Source of the DNA: Thioclava pacifica DSM 10166
Lineage (GTDB): Bacteria; Pseudomonadota; Alphaproteobacteria; Rhodobacterales; Rhodobacteraceae
Assembly: GCF_000714535.1 (NCBI RefSeq)
Contig: NZ_AUND01000006.1
Location: forward strand, 1 to 41,153
DNA: 41,153 nt
Reading direction: 5' to 3'
The notes below the pieces were generated by a model. The model ran no database searches, had not been told where the DNA came from, and saw only the letters and a program-made list of their open reading frames with translations. The position numbers were made by a program, and so were the translations under genes. Positions 16,586 to 24,980 of this stretch are shown here, in pieces (positions within the stretch are counted from its first letter, which is position 1; each line of letters starts with the position of its first letter).

Positions 16586-17458
16586 ATGGCCGAGATACAG
16601 AAAACCTGGCGGGACGGGGCGTTGCGGCTCTCGACGCTGCCGCTTTTGTTGTTGATGGGGTTGTTCTTCGTGATCCCGCTGATCATGACGGCACTCCTGA
16701 GCTTTCAGGGAACGCAATACTACCGGCTCGTCTGGACCTGGGATCTGAAGGTCTGGACCGATGTGTTCAGCCAAATCCACTATTGGACAATCATGTGGCG
16801 CACATTGATGATGGCGCTGGTCTGCACGGTGCTCTGCACCATCCTCGCGATCCCGATCGCCTATGGCATGCTGCATCGCCTGTCGCGCTGGTCCGACCAT
16901 ATCACGCTGCTGATGGTCTTCGCCTTTCTCACCGATGCTGTTCTGAAGACCTTCGGCTGGGTGCTGTTTCTCGATCGCTCCGGCGTGCTGAACGGCACGC
17001 TCGAGGCGATCGGGTTCCCACCGGCCGCGGTGAACGTGCTCTTCACGCCGAACGCGACGATGATCGGCATGGTCTACAATCTGCTGCCCTACACGATCTT
17101 CACTATCGCGCTCTCCATGGCGCGGATCGACGGAGATCTGGTGCTCGCGGCACGTGACGCGGGCGCGTCCCGGCTGCGGGCTTTCATCGAGGTGACCTTG
17201 CCGCTTGCCAAGCCCGGCATCTGGGCTGGGGCGGTTCTGGTGTTTGTCCTAAGTCTCGGGGTTTTCCTCGAGCCCAAGGTTATGGGGGGCGGGACCTCTC
17301 CGCTGGCGGCGGAGCTGATCCGGCAGAGTTTTGAAACCAGGGTCAACTGGCCGCTTGGGGCGGCTCTGACTCTCGTTCTGATCGTGATCGGTGCAGCGGC
17401 TTTGACGGTGTTCGGGGCGGTCGCTCTCTGGCAGGCTCGGAGGGTGGCACATGACTGA
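16586..17458 (+). CDS. Spermidine/putrescine-type ABC permease, PotB-like
   Basis: 290 residues with about six membrane helices, the first at LPLLLLMGLFFVIPLIMTAL. The EAA loop is visible in DLVLAARDAGASRLRAFIEV followed by TLPLAKPGIWAG, which is where the ATPase docks. Its stop overlaps the start of the second permease by eight bases (ATGACTGA), so the two halves are probably made in equal amounts and form a heterodimeric channel. Confidence 0.87.
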   Translation: MAEIQKTWRDGALRLSTLPLLLLMGLFFVIPLIMTALLSFQGTQYYRLVWTWDLKVWTDVFSQIHYWTIMWRTLMMALVCTVLCTILAIPIAYGMLHRLSRWSDHITLLMVFAFLTDAVLKTFGWVLFLDRSGVLNGTLEAIGFPPAAVNVLFTPNATMIGMVYNLLPYTIFTIALSMARIDGDLVLAARDAGASRLRAFIEVTLPLAKPGIWAGAVLVFVLSLGVFLEPKVMGGGTSPLAAELIRQSFETRVNWPLGAALTLVLIVIGAAALTVFGAVALWQARRVAHD

Positions 17459-18284
17459 TCGTATGGAAAAGCGGATTGCGGATGTCTTGCTTTATGGCTC
17501 GGTGATCGCAGCGCTCATTTTCTTCTACATTCCGATTGCCACACTCGTTCTTTTCTCTTTAACAAAGAGCCGCTTTCTATCCTGGCCGATCCCGGAGTTT
17601 TCGACCCGCTGGTATGGAGAGCTGCTGGCCGATCGCGATTTCTGGTCGTCGCTGGGGAACTCTGCACTGTTGGCCGTTCTGGCAACGCTGTTTGCAACGC
17701 TTCTGGGTATTGGCGGCGCCTTTGCCTGGACCCGCTACAAGTTCCGCTTTCAGTGGGGCTTTCGGATCCTGACTTTCGCGCCGCTCCTGTTCCCGCAGCT
17801 TCTGCTGGGCGTCGTGATGCTCTTGTGGTTCTCGGTTCTGGCCGGATGGCTGAATTTGTCGCCGGGGCTTTGGTCCGCGGTGATCGGGCACGTCATCTAC
17901 ATTACGCCTTTCTGCATCGTGATCATCTCGGTGCAAATGCAGGGCTATGACAACACGCTCGATTATGCCGCCGAGGACGCGGGGGCGACCCGTTGGCAAA
18001 TTTTGCGAGAGATCACGCTCCCGCTGATCTGGCCGGGGATCTTCTCGGCAGCGGTTTTTGCTTTCCTGCTCTCCTGGGGGAATTTCTACATCACTTACAG
18101 TCTCTCGGGCTCGACGCGCACGCTGCCGACCTTCGTCTTCTCGGGGATCGCGGTGGGCTCGTCCCCGATCTACCCGGCCCTCGCCACGCTGACCTTCATC
18201 CCCGCCTTGGTATTGATCTTCGCCGTCGACAGGTTGCGCAAACGCGCCACTCGTCGTCGCTTGAGCAGGATCGCCGAGAGCTGA
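17451..18284 (+). CDS. Spermidine/putrescine-type ABC permease, PotC-like
   Basis: 277 residues with about six membrane helices beginning at VLLYGSVIAALIFFYIPIA. The EAA loop is at TLDYAAEDAGATRWQILREI followed by TLPLIWPGIFSA. It pairs with the PotB-like permease. The alcohol dehydrogenase gene begins 22 bases later, so transport and catabolism are in one transcription unit. Confidence 0.87.
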   Translation: MTDRMEKRIADVLLYGSVIAALIFFYIPIATLVLFSLTKSRFLSWPIPEFSTRWYGELLADRDFWSSLGNSALLAVLATLFATLLGIGGAFAWTRYKFRFQWGFRILTFAPLLFPQLLLGVVMLLWFSVLAGWLNLSPGLWSAVIGHVIYITPFCIVIISVQMQGYDNTLDYAAEDAGATRWQILREITLPLIWPGIFSAAVFAFLLSWGNFYITYSLSGSTRTLPTFVFSGIAVGSSPIYPALATLTFIPALVLIFAVDRLRKRATRRRLSRIAES

Positions 18285-18305
18285 TCAATCCGGCAGGAAA
18301 TCCCG

Positions 18306-19481
18306 ATGACCCAATACGATTTCGCAAATCTTCAAACCCGCTGGAGCTTTCCGACGCTGGTTTGGTTTGGAGCCGGGCGTCTGTCCGATCTGCCGGCAGG
18401 ACTGGCGGAGATCGGCGCGAAGGCGCCGCTGCTGATTACCGACAGAGGTCTCGCGACCTCTTCGATCGCAACGCAGGCGCTGGAGATCGTGAAAGCTGCA
18501 GGCATGGAGCCTGGGTTTTTCCACGATGTGCAGCCGAACCCCACTGTGGAAAATGTCATGGCGGGACGGGAGGTCTTGCGCAAAGGCGGCCATGATTGCG
18601 TCATTGCGATCGGCGGAGGGTCTGCGATGGATGCTGCCAAGGCCGTAGCGATGATGGCGGGACAAACCCGTCCGCTGCTGGATTTCGAAGACATCTGCGA
18701 CAATTTCCGGCGCGTTCAGACCGAGGAAATGGTGCCTGTCATCGCGATCCCGACAACGGCAGGGACGGGCTCGGAATTTGGCAGATCGTCGGTGATCACC
18801 GATACCCAGACCCATCGCAAGGTCATCATCTTCCACCCCGAGATGCTGCCGGAGCTGGTCATCCTCGATCCAGAGTTGACCGTTGGCCTGCCCCCCACTC
18901 TGACGGCCGCGACCGGTATGGATGCGCTTTCGCATGCGCTGGAAGCGCTCTGCGCGCCGGGGTGGCATCCGATGGCCGATGGCTTGGCGCTGACGGCGCT
19001 GAAGATGATCGACGGAGCGCTCGCGACGGCCTATAGGGAGCCCGAAAATCTCGAGGCGCGCTCGAACATGATCGTCGCCTCCGCAATGGCCTGCACGGCC
19101 CTGCAAAAAGGGCTTGGGGCAGTTCATGCCTTGGCGCATCCGTTGGGCGCGCGCTACGACGCGCATCATGGCATGCTCAATGCCGTCTTGATGCCCCATG
19201 TGCTCCGCTTCAATCTCCCTGCTGTCAGCGAGCAGATGGCGACGCTCGCGCATGAATTGCGTCTGGAGGGCAGCGATGCCGGTGCGGCCGTTCTTACTTG
19301 GCTTGAGACGTTGCAGGTGCGGGTCAATATGCCGTCGAGCCTGAGCAAGATGGGCGTAAAGGTGAATGACAGTGATATTCCGGATCTGATCGCCGATGCG
19401 TTGCGTGATCCGTGCGCCGGAGGAAATCCGACCCCCTTGGATCCGGAGGGTGTGGAGCAAATCTTACGCGCCGCACGCTGA
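18306..19481 (+). CDS. Iron-type (group III) alcohol dehydrogenase
   Basis: 391 residues of the FucO/EutG/1,3-propanediol dehydrogenase family, an NAD(P)-dependent metal enzyme oxidising a primary alcohol or reducing an aldehyde. The nucleotide site is AIGGGSAMDAAKA, and IPTTAGTGSE follows. The four metal ligands by comparison with FucO are D206 and H210 (GMDALSHALE), H274 (VHALAHPLG) and H288 (AHHGMLNAV), all present. In this operon it may oxidise the alcohol end of an imported amino alcohol or of its gamma-glutamyl derivative; no aldehyde dehydrogenase is nearby. Confidence 0.88.
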   Translation: MTQYDFANLQTRWSFPTLVWFGAGRLSDLPAGLAEIGAKAPLLITDRGLATSSIATQALEIVKAAGMEPGFFHDVQPNPTVENVMAGREVLRKGGHDCVIAIGGGSAMDAAKAVAMMAGQTRPLLDFEDICDNFRRVQTEEMVPVIAIPTTAGTGSEFGRSSVITDTQTHRKVIIFHPEMLPELVILDPELTVGLPPTLTAATGMDALSHALEALCAPGWHPMADGLALTALKMIDGALATAYREPENLEARSNMIVASAMACTALQKGLGAVHALAHPLGARYDAHHGMLNAVLMPHVLRFNLPAVSEQMATLAHELRLEGSDAGAAVLTWLETLQVRVNMPSSLSKMGVKVNDSDIPDLIADALRDPCAGGNPTPLDPEGVEQILRAAR

Positions 19482-19534
19482 TTGCCGGCCTGCGGCACAG
19501 GCGATACCCTTGGCTGCCGAGATTGGAGACAAAC

Positions 19535-20308
19535 ATGAAAATCGCGCTTGTCCAGCCGCAGCCGCTTTCTTCTGACCCGGCGCAGATATTGCCGATTATC
19601 GAGACATGGGTGAGCGGTCTGGCGTCGCTCGGCGCCGATCTGGTCGTGCTGCCCGAGCTGATCCTGCCCGGCTACAACCGGCCCGAGGAGCATCGTGCGC
19701 AGGCGCAGCCAATCGGGGGAGAGTGGTGCGGCGTGATTGGCGACATGGCACGGAAACACGGATGCGCGATCTGTTATGGCTGGGCCGAACGGTTGGGCGA
19801 TGACGTGTTCAACGCGGCGTCGGTGTTCGACAAGAGCGGCGCGCGGGTCGGACATTACCGCAAGATCCAGCTCTTCGGCGAGATGGAGCGTGCGAGCTTT
19901 GCGTTCGGCACGGAGCCACCACCCGTGTTCGATCTGGAGGGCACTCGGACCGGTCTGCTGATTTGCTATGACATCGAGTTTCCCGAGCATGCCAGGGCTC
20001 TCGCTCGATCCAAGGCGGACTTGATCCTCGTGCCGACAGCGAATCCGATTGGCTATGATCACGTCCCCGATCTGCTCGTGCGGGCACGCGCGAGCGAGAA
20101 TGCAGTCACCGTTGTCTATGCGAATTATACCGGACCGGATCGCGAGGTCGTCTTTGGCGGCTCTTCGGCGATTGTCGGTCCCGACGGAGGTGTTCTGGCG
20201 CAGGCAGGTAAAGAGCAAGCAATAATGGTGGCAGACTTGCCGCAGAAAACGAGTTATCCGCCAGAGGCTATCTCGGTTCAAATCAGCGATTTGCGTAGCT
20301 TTTCCTAG
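19535..20308 (+). CDS. Carbon-nitrogen hydrolase (nitrilase superfamily amidase)
   Basis: 257 residues with the Glu-Lys-Cys triad of the superfamily: E41 in VVLPELILPGYN, K110 in GHYRKIQLFGE and C144 in LLICYDIEFPE. The Asp after Cys-Tyr and the FPE motif are those of aliphatic amidases and omega-amidases rather than true nitrilases. The ATG at 19535 has GGAG six bases before it; the open frame upstream runs into the dehydrogenase gene. As last gene of the operon it may release glutamate from a gamma-glutamyl product or hydrolyse an amide intermediate. The substrate is inferred. Confidence 0.87.
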   Translation: MKIALVQPQPLSSDPAQILPIIETWVSGLASLGADLVVLPELILPGYNRPEEHRAQAQPIGGEWCGVIGDMARKHGCAICYGWAERLGDDVFNAASVFDKSGARVGHYRKIQLFGEMERASFAFGTEPPPVFDLEGTRTGLLICYDIEFPEHARALARSKADLILVPTANPIGYDHVPDLLVRARASENAVTVVYANYTGPDREVVFGGSSAIVGPDGGVLAQAGKEQAIMVADLPQKTSYPPEAISVQISDLRSFS

Positions 20309-20451
20309 CGGAAGCCCCAGCCTGTGTCTGTGACCCGAAAGATCGCAAAATGAACGTTCTAAACAGGTCCTCAAATTGACCGGTAATGTCCCGTAAGATC
20401 GGGCGATCGACCCGTTCGGCACGCCTCGCAAGCGCGTTCCGGTATCTTCAT

Positions 20452-20498
20452 GAAAACGGCGGCCCGGGAAAAATCTGTTCGACCCGTCGATAGGCGCT
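20452..20498 (-). repeat. Right copy of the repeat, remnant of a glycosyltransferase 5' end
   Basis: Includes an ATCTTCATG-like tail equal to the beginning of the glycosyltransferase gene at 11836 and the 40-bp upstream element. The reading frame decays after M-K-I, so no gene follows. It suggests that the glycosyltransferase region and the ydcF region were once neighbours or that a paralogue was lost. Confidence 0.5.
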
Positions 20499-20547
20499 CC
20501 CAGCAGAGGATGAAACTGGGCTCTGCCTGCTGCGGGTCGTGGCGGCG

Positions 20548-21330
20548 CTATCTCCCGCTCGCCGCGTAAGCCGCGATGCCAACCCATTCCTTGATCGCGA
20601 GATCCAGCGTGTCGAGATGGCCGGCGAGGTCCCAGCCGATGCCGTCGAGAAACCCATCGTCGCGATAATCGACAGGGTAGGGGATCAACTCACCCCACCC
20701 GGCCCGCTCAAAGCTCGCCATCGCGCGTCTCATGTGAAAGGCGCTGGTGACGAGCAGCCAGGTCTCGCCCGGTTCGGGCTGCGCGAGATCGTGGCTGAGG
20801 CGCGCATTCTCGGAGGTGTTGCGCGAGCGGGTCTCGAGAAGAAGTCGCGCTTGCGGGATACCCGTTTCGCGAAAGGCGGCCGCCATGACCTCGGCGCCGG
20901 GCATGCTCTCTCGGGCAAGGTCGCGCAGGTCGCCGCTGCTGCCAGAGAGCAGGATCCTGGCATCGGGAAAGCGATGTGCGAGGGCTAGGCCTGCAGTGAC
21001 GCGCTCGGCGGCCGCGTTGAGTTGAACCTGATGGTGGCGGGCTGTGCCTGCGCCATCTTCCGCACCGCCCAGGATGATGATCCCGTCGACATGGGTGAGC
21101 TGCGGGTTGGCCGGATAGGTTCGCTCCAGGGGCACGATGAGGAGATCGCCGAGGGGAAAGATCCCCAAAGCCAGGAGGCCCGCGAGCGCTATGGAAAGCA
21201 TCCTGCGCGCGGCGCGCAGGCGCCCCCTTACGAGCGCGATCAGTGCGGCTGCGAGCAAGAGCGCTGCCCAGGTTTCCGCGCGCAGCAGGAGGGTCAGGAG
21301 CTTGGAGATGACGAAGACCAGCGTATCCAT
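20548..21330 (-). CDS. ydcF: YdcF/DUF218-family membrane-anchored protein
   Basis: 260 residues. Two N-terminal membrane helices (LVFVISKLLTLLLRAETWAA region and LSIALAGLLALGIFPLG) are followed by the DUF218 domain: DGIIILGGAEDG, ILLSGSSGDLRD, LLLETRSRNTSENA and LLVTSAFHMRRA. Proteins of this family, such as ElyC and SanA, sit in the inner membrane and influence envelope or lipid-carrier metabolism. ATG at 21330 is preferred to upstream starts because the first helix begins there. Parts of the gene are duplicated as a remnant at 22204-22369 on the other side of the toxin-antitoxin pair. Confidence 0.85.
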   Translation of the reverse strand: MDTLVFVISKLLTLLLRAETWAALLLAAALIALVRGRLRAARRMLSIALAGLLALGIFPLGDLLIVPLERTYPANPQLTHVDGIIILGGAEDGAGTARHHQVQLNAAAERVTAGLALAHRFPDARILLSGSSGDLRDLARESMPGAEVMAAAFRETGIPQARLLLETRSRNTSENARLSHDLAQPEPGETWLLVTSAFHMRRAMASFERAGWGELIPYPVDYRDDGFLDGIGWDLAGHLDTLDLAIKEWVGIAAYAASGR

Positions 21331-21499
21331 GGGACCCTTGTCGGCGCTTCCGTGCTGGTCTGCAATCACCATTGTTGCCTGGATCAGATGCGAGACATGG
21401 CGCGATAGCGAAATGCTTCGACGCCCGTGGCGGATTGCTGGCGAACCAGCGGGGCTTTTCACTCAAGTGGCCTGATGTCTCGAAGAACCTTCGAGCAGG

Positions 21500-21886
21500 T
21501 CAGATTGGCTTCATGCCCTGCGAGAGCCATTTGGCGAATGCTGCTTCGTCAACCTGGCCCGAGGCCAAATCCTCCATCATCCGAACGCCTTCGATCGGAG
21601 ACGGTCTAAAGGAGAAGTTGTTGAGCCGGAGAAACGTGAGCGCCGTCACGAAAGCTGTGCGTTTGTTGCCGTCCACGAAAGCATGCGCCTTTGAAATGCC
21701 GAAGGCATAGGCCGCCGCAATCTCTTCGAGGTCCGCTCCGGCATATGCGGCGAGATTCATCGCGCGGGCGCAACCCATCTCCAAGAGTGCTCTGTCACGC
21801 AGCCCGGACGCGCCGCCATGGCGGGTGATCTGTCGATCGTGGATGGCAAGGACGGCTGCAAGCGGAACCCAGATCGGTTCCGTCAT
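21500..21886 (-). CDS. doc: Doc-type Fic-fold toxin (death on curing)
   Basis: 128 residues. The Fic/Doc active-site motif is present as HAFVDGNKRT, matching the Doc form in which the protein phosphorylates elongation factor Tu instead of adding AMP. GLRDRALLEMGCARA near the N-terminus is the usual Doc helix. It overlaps the antitoxin gene by four bases, antitoxin first, as expected for a type II toxin-antitoxin operon. The toxin looks intact. Confidence 0.88.
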   Translation of the reverse strand: MTEPIWVPLAAVLAIHDRQITRHGGASGLRDRALLEMGCARAMNLAAYAGADLEEIAAAYAFGISKAHAFVDGNKRTAFVTALTFLRLNNFSFRPSPIEGVRMMEDLASGQVDEAAFAKWLSQGMKPI

Positions 21887-22107
21887 GCGAGCGCCTGCAG
21901 GAGATCACGGTTCTCATCCATGACGATCTCCGCCGCTGCCAGTGCAGCCGCCACAGCGGGATCATGTGGGGTGATCTTCAGGCTGCCATCATCGCCACGC
22001 AGGACGAAAAGCGTGTCGCCTTCTTTGGCGTCGAGGATCGTCAGCATTTCGGTCGTCAGCGTCATGACCGCGGAGTTGCCAACTTTTCGGACCTTCGTTT
22101 CGATCAT
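21883..22107 (-). CDS. AbrB/MazE-type antitoxin partner of Doc
   Basis: 74 residues. The N-terminal swapped-hairpin DNA-binding domain is clear: ETKVRKVGNSAVMTLTTEM. The C-terminal helix (IVMDENRDLLQALA) is the toxin-neutralising part. ATG at 22107 has AAGGAG seven bases before it. The pair is an AbrB-Doc module, not the classical Phd-Doc pair of phage P1. It probably autoregulates through the palindrome just upstream. Confidence 0.85.
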   Translation of the reverse strand: MIETKVRKVGNSAVMTLTTEMLTILDAKEGDTLFVLRGDDGSLKITPHDPAVAAALAAAEIVMDENRDLLQALA

Positions 22108-22121
22108 TATAAGGCTCCTTG

Positions 22122-22140
22122 GATATATTGAAGTATATAC
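22122..22140. promoter_or_regulatory. AT-rich palindromic operator candidate of the toxin-antitoxin operon
   Basis: GATATATTGAAGTATATAC has arms GATATAT and TATATAC around a short centre, about 15 bp upstream of the antitoxin start. An AT-rich palindrome at this place is usual for AbrB-type autoregulation. Confidence 0.45.
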
Positions 22141-22203
22141 GCGGCGCACCACGAGAGGCAAGCTCTTAAGTGCTCACCCGGAGAGTCTGGTTTGGCGCGA
22201 TGC

Positions 22204-22369
22204 CTGTTTCGCGAAAGGCGGCCGCCATGACCTCGGCGCCGGGCATACTCTCTGTTTCCAGATCTCGCGGGGCACTGCTGCCGGAGAGCAGGATTCTGGC
22301 TTCTGGGCAACGATACGGCAGAGCGTATCCATGGGACCCTTTTCGGCGCTTACGCCCAGGTCCGCAATC
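22204..22369 (-). pseudogene. ydcF remnant with internal deletion
   Basis: A 41-base block beginning GTTTCGCGAAAGGCGG is identical to ydcF at about 20864-20904, and the similarity continues to about 22311. Directly after it, AGCGTATCCATGGGACCCTT-like sequence matches the ydcF start region near 21320-21340. About 350 bases between the two parts are missing, so this is an internally deleted copy in the same orientation. It cannot encode a functional protein. Confidence 0.75.
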
Positions 22370-22506
22370 CAGCCGTTCGAAAAACCTACCTACAGTCTGT
22401 CATATAGCTAGTTTTCCTGGCGCCGTTTTTCGCACCGGTCTCCTGTCCGTTTTTTCAGGTCACCCTCTTATCCTCGAGTGCAAGCCGGGAAGAGAAGAGG
22501 TGATCC

Positions 22507-23128
22507 ATGAGCTATCAGTTTGTCCATATCGAATGCTATTCGGCGGCCCCGCGCAAGGTGAAGGGGGCGCCGGAACAGGTGAACACGGCCGCACAGGTCT
22601 TTGGCGAGGCGATGCGGGTGCCACGCTATTCGCGCCATGTCGCAGAGCCGAGAGCGCCGATCAAGCTTGACGGCACGACGACGCTCAAGAAGCTCGAGGC
22701 GCTCTGGGCCGAGAAGCTGGAGACGATCCGTGAGACCGTGAAAAGTGCGAAAGGCACGAGCTATCAGCGTCGGCTGCGTCGGGATGCGGCGACGCTTTAT
22801 GCGGAAATCCATTCGCATCCGATGACCACCGCGGCCTTAAGGGGCGACCGGGAACGCCATAAACGAGAGGTTCTCAGCTGGGCGGAAAGGGTGCTCACGC
22901 ATTTCGAAAAGCGTATGCCGCGGGGCGTTCCGCGTCGACGTGAGCGATCCTGCGCACCTCGTGTCGTTCTTCAAGCGCGCGGCCGGCGATGATGTGGAGC
23001 CAGATGAGATGGAACGCGTGCGCGTGTTCGTCGAAGAGATGTGCGAAATTGGGCGACCGCCCAGCCTCCGGCAGATCGGGCGCCTCGCGAAAACGCTGCG
23101 CGCTACCGGACGCGATCTGCTGATCTGA
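22507..23128 (+). pseudogene. Frameshifted gene, possibly mobilisation (relaxase)-like
   Basis: The first frame, from 22507 with a strong GAGGTGATC ribosome site, reads MSYQFVHIECYS, a start that I associate with plasmid mobilisation proteins of Rhodobacteraceae. It runs for about 140 sensible residues and then turns into Arg-rich sequence after KRMP. The next frame continues AFRVDVSDPAHLVSFFKRAA and stays open to 23128, ending KTLRATGRDLLI. Removing one G from the GGGG run near 22920 would join them. So this is probably one frameshifted gene of about 206 codons, or a truncated fusion. No catalytic relaxase His triad is seen; the function is a weak guess. Confidence 0.45.
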
Positions 23129-23165
23129 TTGCTGCCATTCGCAGCGTCTCGCGGAGATGGGAAGA

Positions 23166-23230
23166 ATGACGAAAACTCTGATCGTGGCGGATCTTCACTT
23201 GGATACGTGTCACCGAGTTTTCGCCGAAAG
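23166..23230 (+). pseudogene. N-terminal fragment of a metallophosphoesterase
   Basis: The frame begins MTKTLIVADLHLDTCHRVF, where DLHLD is the first metal-binding motif of calcineurin-like phosphoesterases. After about 22 residues the sequence loses any family resemblance and the later GNHD-type motifs are absent. It is a broken gene start, following the mobilisation-like gene by about 37 bases. Confidence 0.5.
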
Positions 23231-23630
23231 TCGGCAGTTTCTCATTGCGGGGCGGTGGCAGTCTCGGCGTCGGGAGGTCTCTCTTCCATTGCTTTGCCTC
23301 CGAGGTAGAAGACAGGTGGACCGAAAGGGGGCACCGACCAACCCGCCCCGACAGTGGCATCGCTCAGAACTTCGATGCAATATTCGTGCCGGGAATGCGC
23401 TAGCCGGCCTATGTGTTTTCCTATGCCAGCGGGCTCACGAGCGGGAGCTGCTGCGCCTTGTCGCAACGAGTGCGTCAGGCAATAGAGTGACCTCACGATC
23501 GAGAGGATGGGAAGCGGGCATTCGCTGGGTCCACGGCACATGTTTAGAGGTGTATAGAGAAGCCGCTCGCCCGCTTATGCGGAACCGCTCTTTCAAAGGT
23601 CTTGATTTCAGCGATCCCAAGGGGCGCGCG
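23231..23630. other. Stretch without a supported gene
   Basis: Downstream of the phosphoesterase fragment I see no recognisable domain. A minus-strand frame of 99 codons (23242-23541) contains a fairly protein-like stretch, HEYCIEVLSDATVGAGW, and might be a decayed gene, but it lacks a ribosome site. The stretch ends at the histidine kinase stop. Confidence 0.4.
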
Positions 23631-24980
23631 TTATGAAAGCTTCGCCGTCGGCGTGGTTAAAGGGAGGCTCATTCGGGCTTCGAAGCCAGATTTCTTTCCG
23701 GCAGGTGGTGAACTCAGAGTAAGAGAGCTTCCGATCCGCTCGGCGATGACTGCGACGATCGCAAGCCCCAATCCGCTGCCATCATTCTTGCTATCGGCTC
23801 GCTCGAACCGTGCCGTGAGACGCGCAAGGGTCTCTCGCGGCAGAACAGGCCCGGCATTAGTTACGGTGAAAATTCCATCCTCGGTCAGCCGCACCGATAT
23901 GGGCTGGTCCGGTGCGCCGTGCTTGAGAGCATTTTCGACGAGATTTCGGCACACGATCCCGAAGGCGTCGGGGTCGAAATCCGAGTTGACGGGCGTCTGA
24001 GGGAGTTCAAGAACGATGCGTCCCGGGTCGAGGCCGCGTGCAAGATCTTCGACGACGATACGGGCTGTGACGCGCAGGTCCGAGGGTCGGTCCAACCGCA
24101 ACGGTCCGCCTTCGGCCCGGGCGAGTTGCAGCAGGCGTTCGGCAAGTCGCGTGAGCCGCTTGAGCGTTGCCTCGATCTCCCCAGCGCGCGCCTTCGCCGC
24201 AAAATCGGTGGTCTCCGCACTCAAGCGCTGGGTCTGGGCAATTGCGCCCGCAAGCGGCGTGCGCAACTCATGCGCGGCGTTCGACGCGAAGTTGCGTTCG
24301 GCCTCGATCCCTTCGCGCAATCGGCCCAGCAGATTGTTGAGCGTCGTTGCGACCGGTGCGATCTCGGCTTGCAGACCCTCAGTCGGGATCGGTGTCAGAT
24401 CGCGGGCATTGCGCGCTTCGAGATTGCTGCGGAAACGCCGCAAAGACCCCAGATTGGCGCGAACCGCCAGAACCACTGCCACGAATGCAAGCGGGATGAC
24501 GATAAGCAGGGGCAGGCCGAGGCCAAGTGCGATCTCACGCGCGACCTGCGCCCGATGCGACAGGGGCTCCGCGACGGTGATGCGGATCGTGTCCTGAAGA
24601 GCTGCATCGCTGTAGAGCCGGTGCGTGGCTGTCTGGCTGAAACCGCGTTCCGCATAGTCGGGGAATATCGCCGGGTCAGCGGCATGAGACTGAAGTAGAA
24701 TGCGTCCCTCTGCGTCACGCACGATATAGGTGAAGAATTCTTCATGATCGCGCAGGCTCGCAAGACGCTGCGTCGCGTTGTTGCCGTCCCGGTTCACGAT
24801 ATCCATGACTGCGAGCGGCAAGATCCTTTGCGCCGTTTCCTGGAGCGTAGAGTCGAAAACCTCGCTCATCTCCTTTCGCACGATAAACGCCGTGACCGTC
24901 GCGGCGGCGAGCCACATGAGCGTCAGGATGATCCCGAGCGAAAGCCCCAAACGGGCCTGAAGACTGCTGGGCAACCTCAT
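23631..24980 (-). CDS. Sensor histidine kinase (QseC/PmrB type)
   Basis: 449 residues. Topology is that of a classical membrane sensor: a helix at LSLGIILTLMWLAAATVTAF, a periplasmic loop of about 115 residues, and a second helix at LGLPLLIVIPLAFVAVVLAV. A HAMP-like linker, the phosphoacceptor H237 in ASNAAHELRTPLAG, the N box NLVENALKHG and the G box GSGLGLAIV follow. The start overlaps the response regulator stop by four bases. It lies divergent to the PepSY/cytochrome b561 module, and so probably senses an envelope signal such as metal, redox state or cationic compounds. The signal is inferred. Confidence 0.9.
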   Translation of the reverse strand: MRLPSSLQARLGLSLGIILTLMWLAAATVTAFIVRKEMSEVFDSTLQETAQRILPLAVMDIVNRDGNNATQRLASLRDHEEFFTYIVRDAEGRILLQSHAADPAIFPDYAERGFSQTATHRLYSDAALQDTIRITVAEPLSHRAQVAREIALGLGLPLLIVIPLAFVAVVLAVRANLGSLRRFRSNLEARNARDLTPIPTEGLQAEIAPVATTLNNLLGRLREGIEAERNFASNAAHELRTPLAGAIAQTQRLSAETTDFAAKARAGEIEATLKRLTRLAERLLQLARAEGGPLRLDRPSDLRVTARIVVEDLARGLDPGRIVLELPQTPVNSDFDPDAFGIVCRNLVENALKHGAPDQPISVRLTEDGIFTVTNAGPVLPRETLARLTARFERADSKNDGSGLGLAIVAVIAERIGSSLTLSSPPAGKKSGFEARMSLPLTTPTAKLS

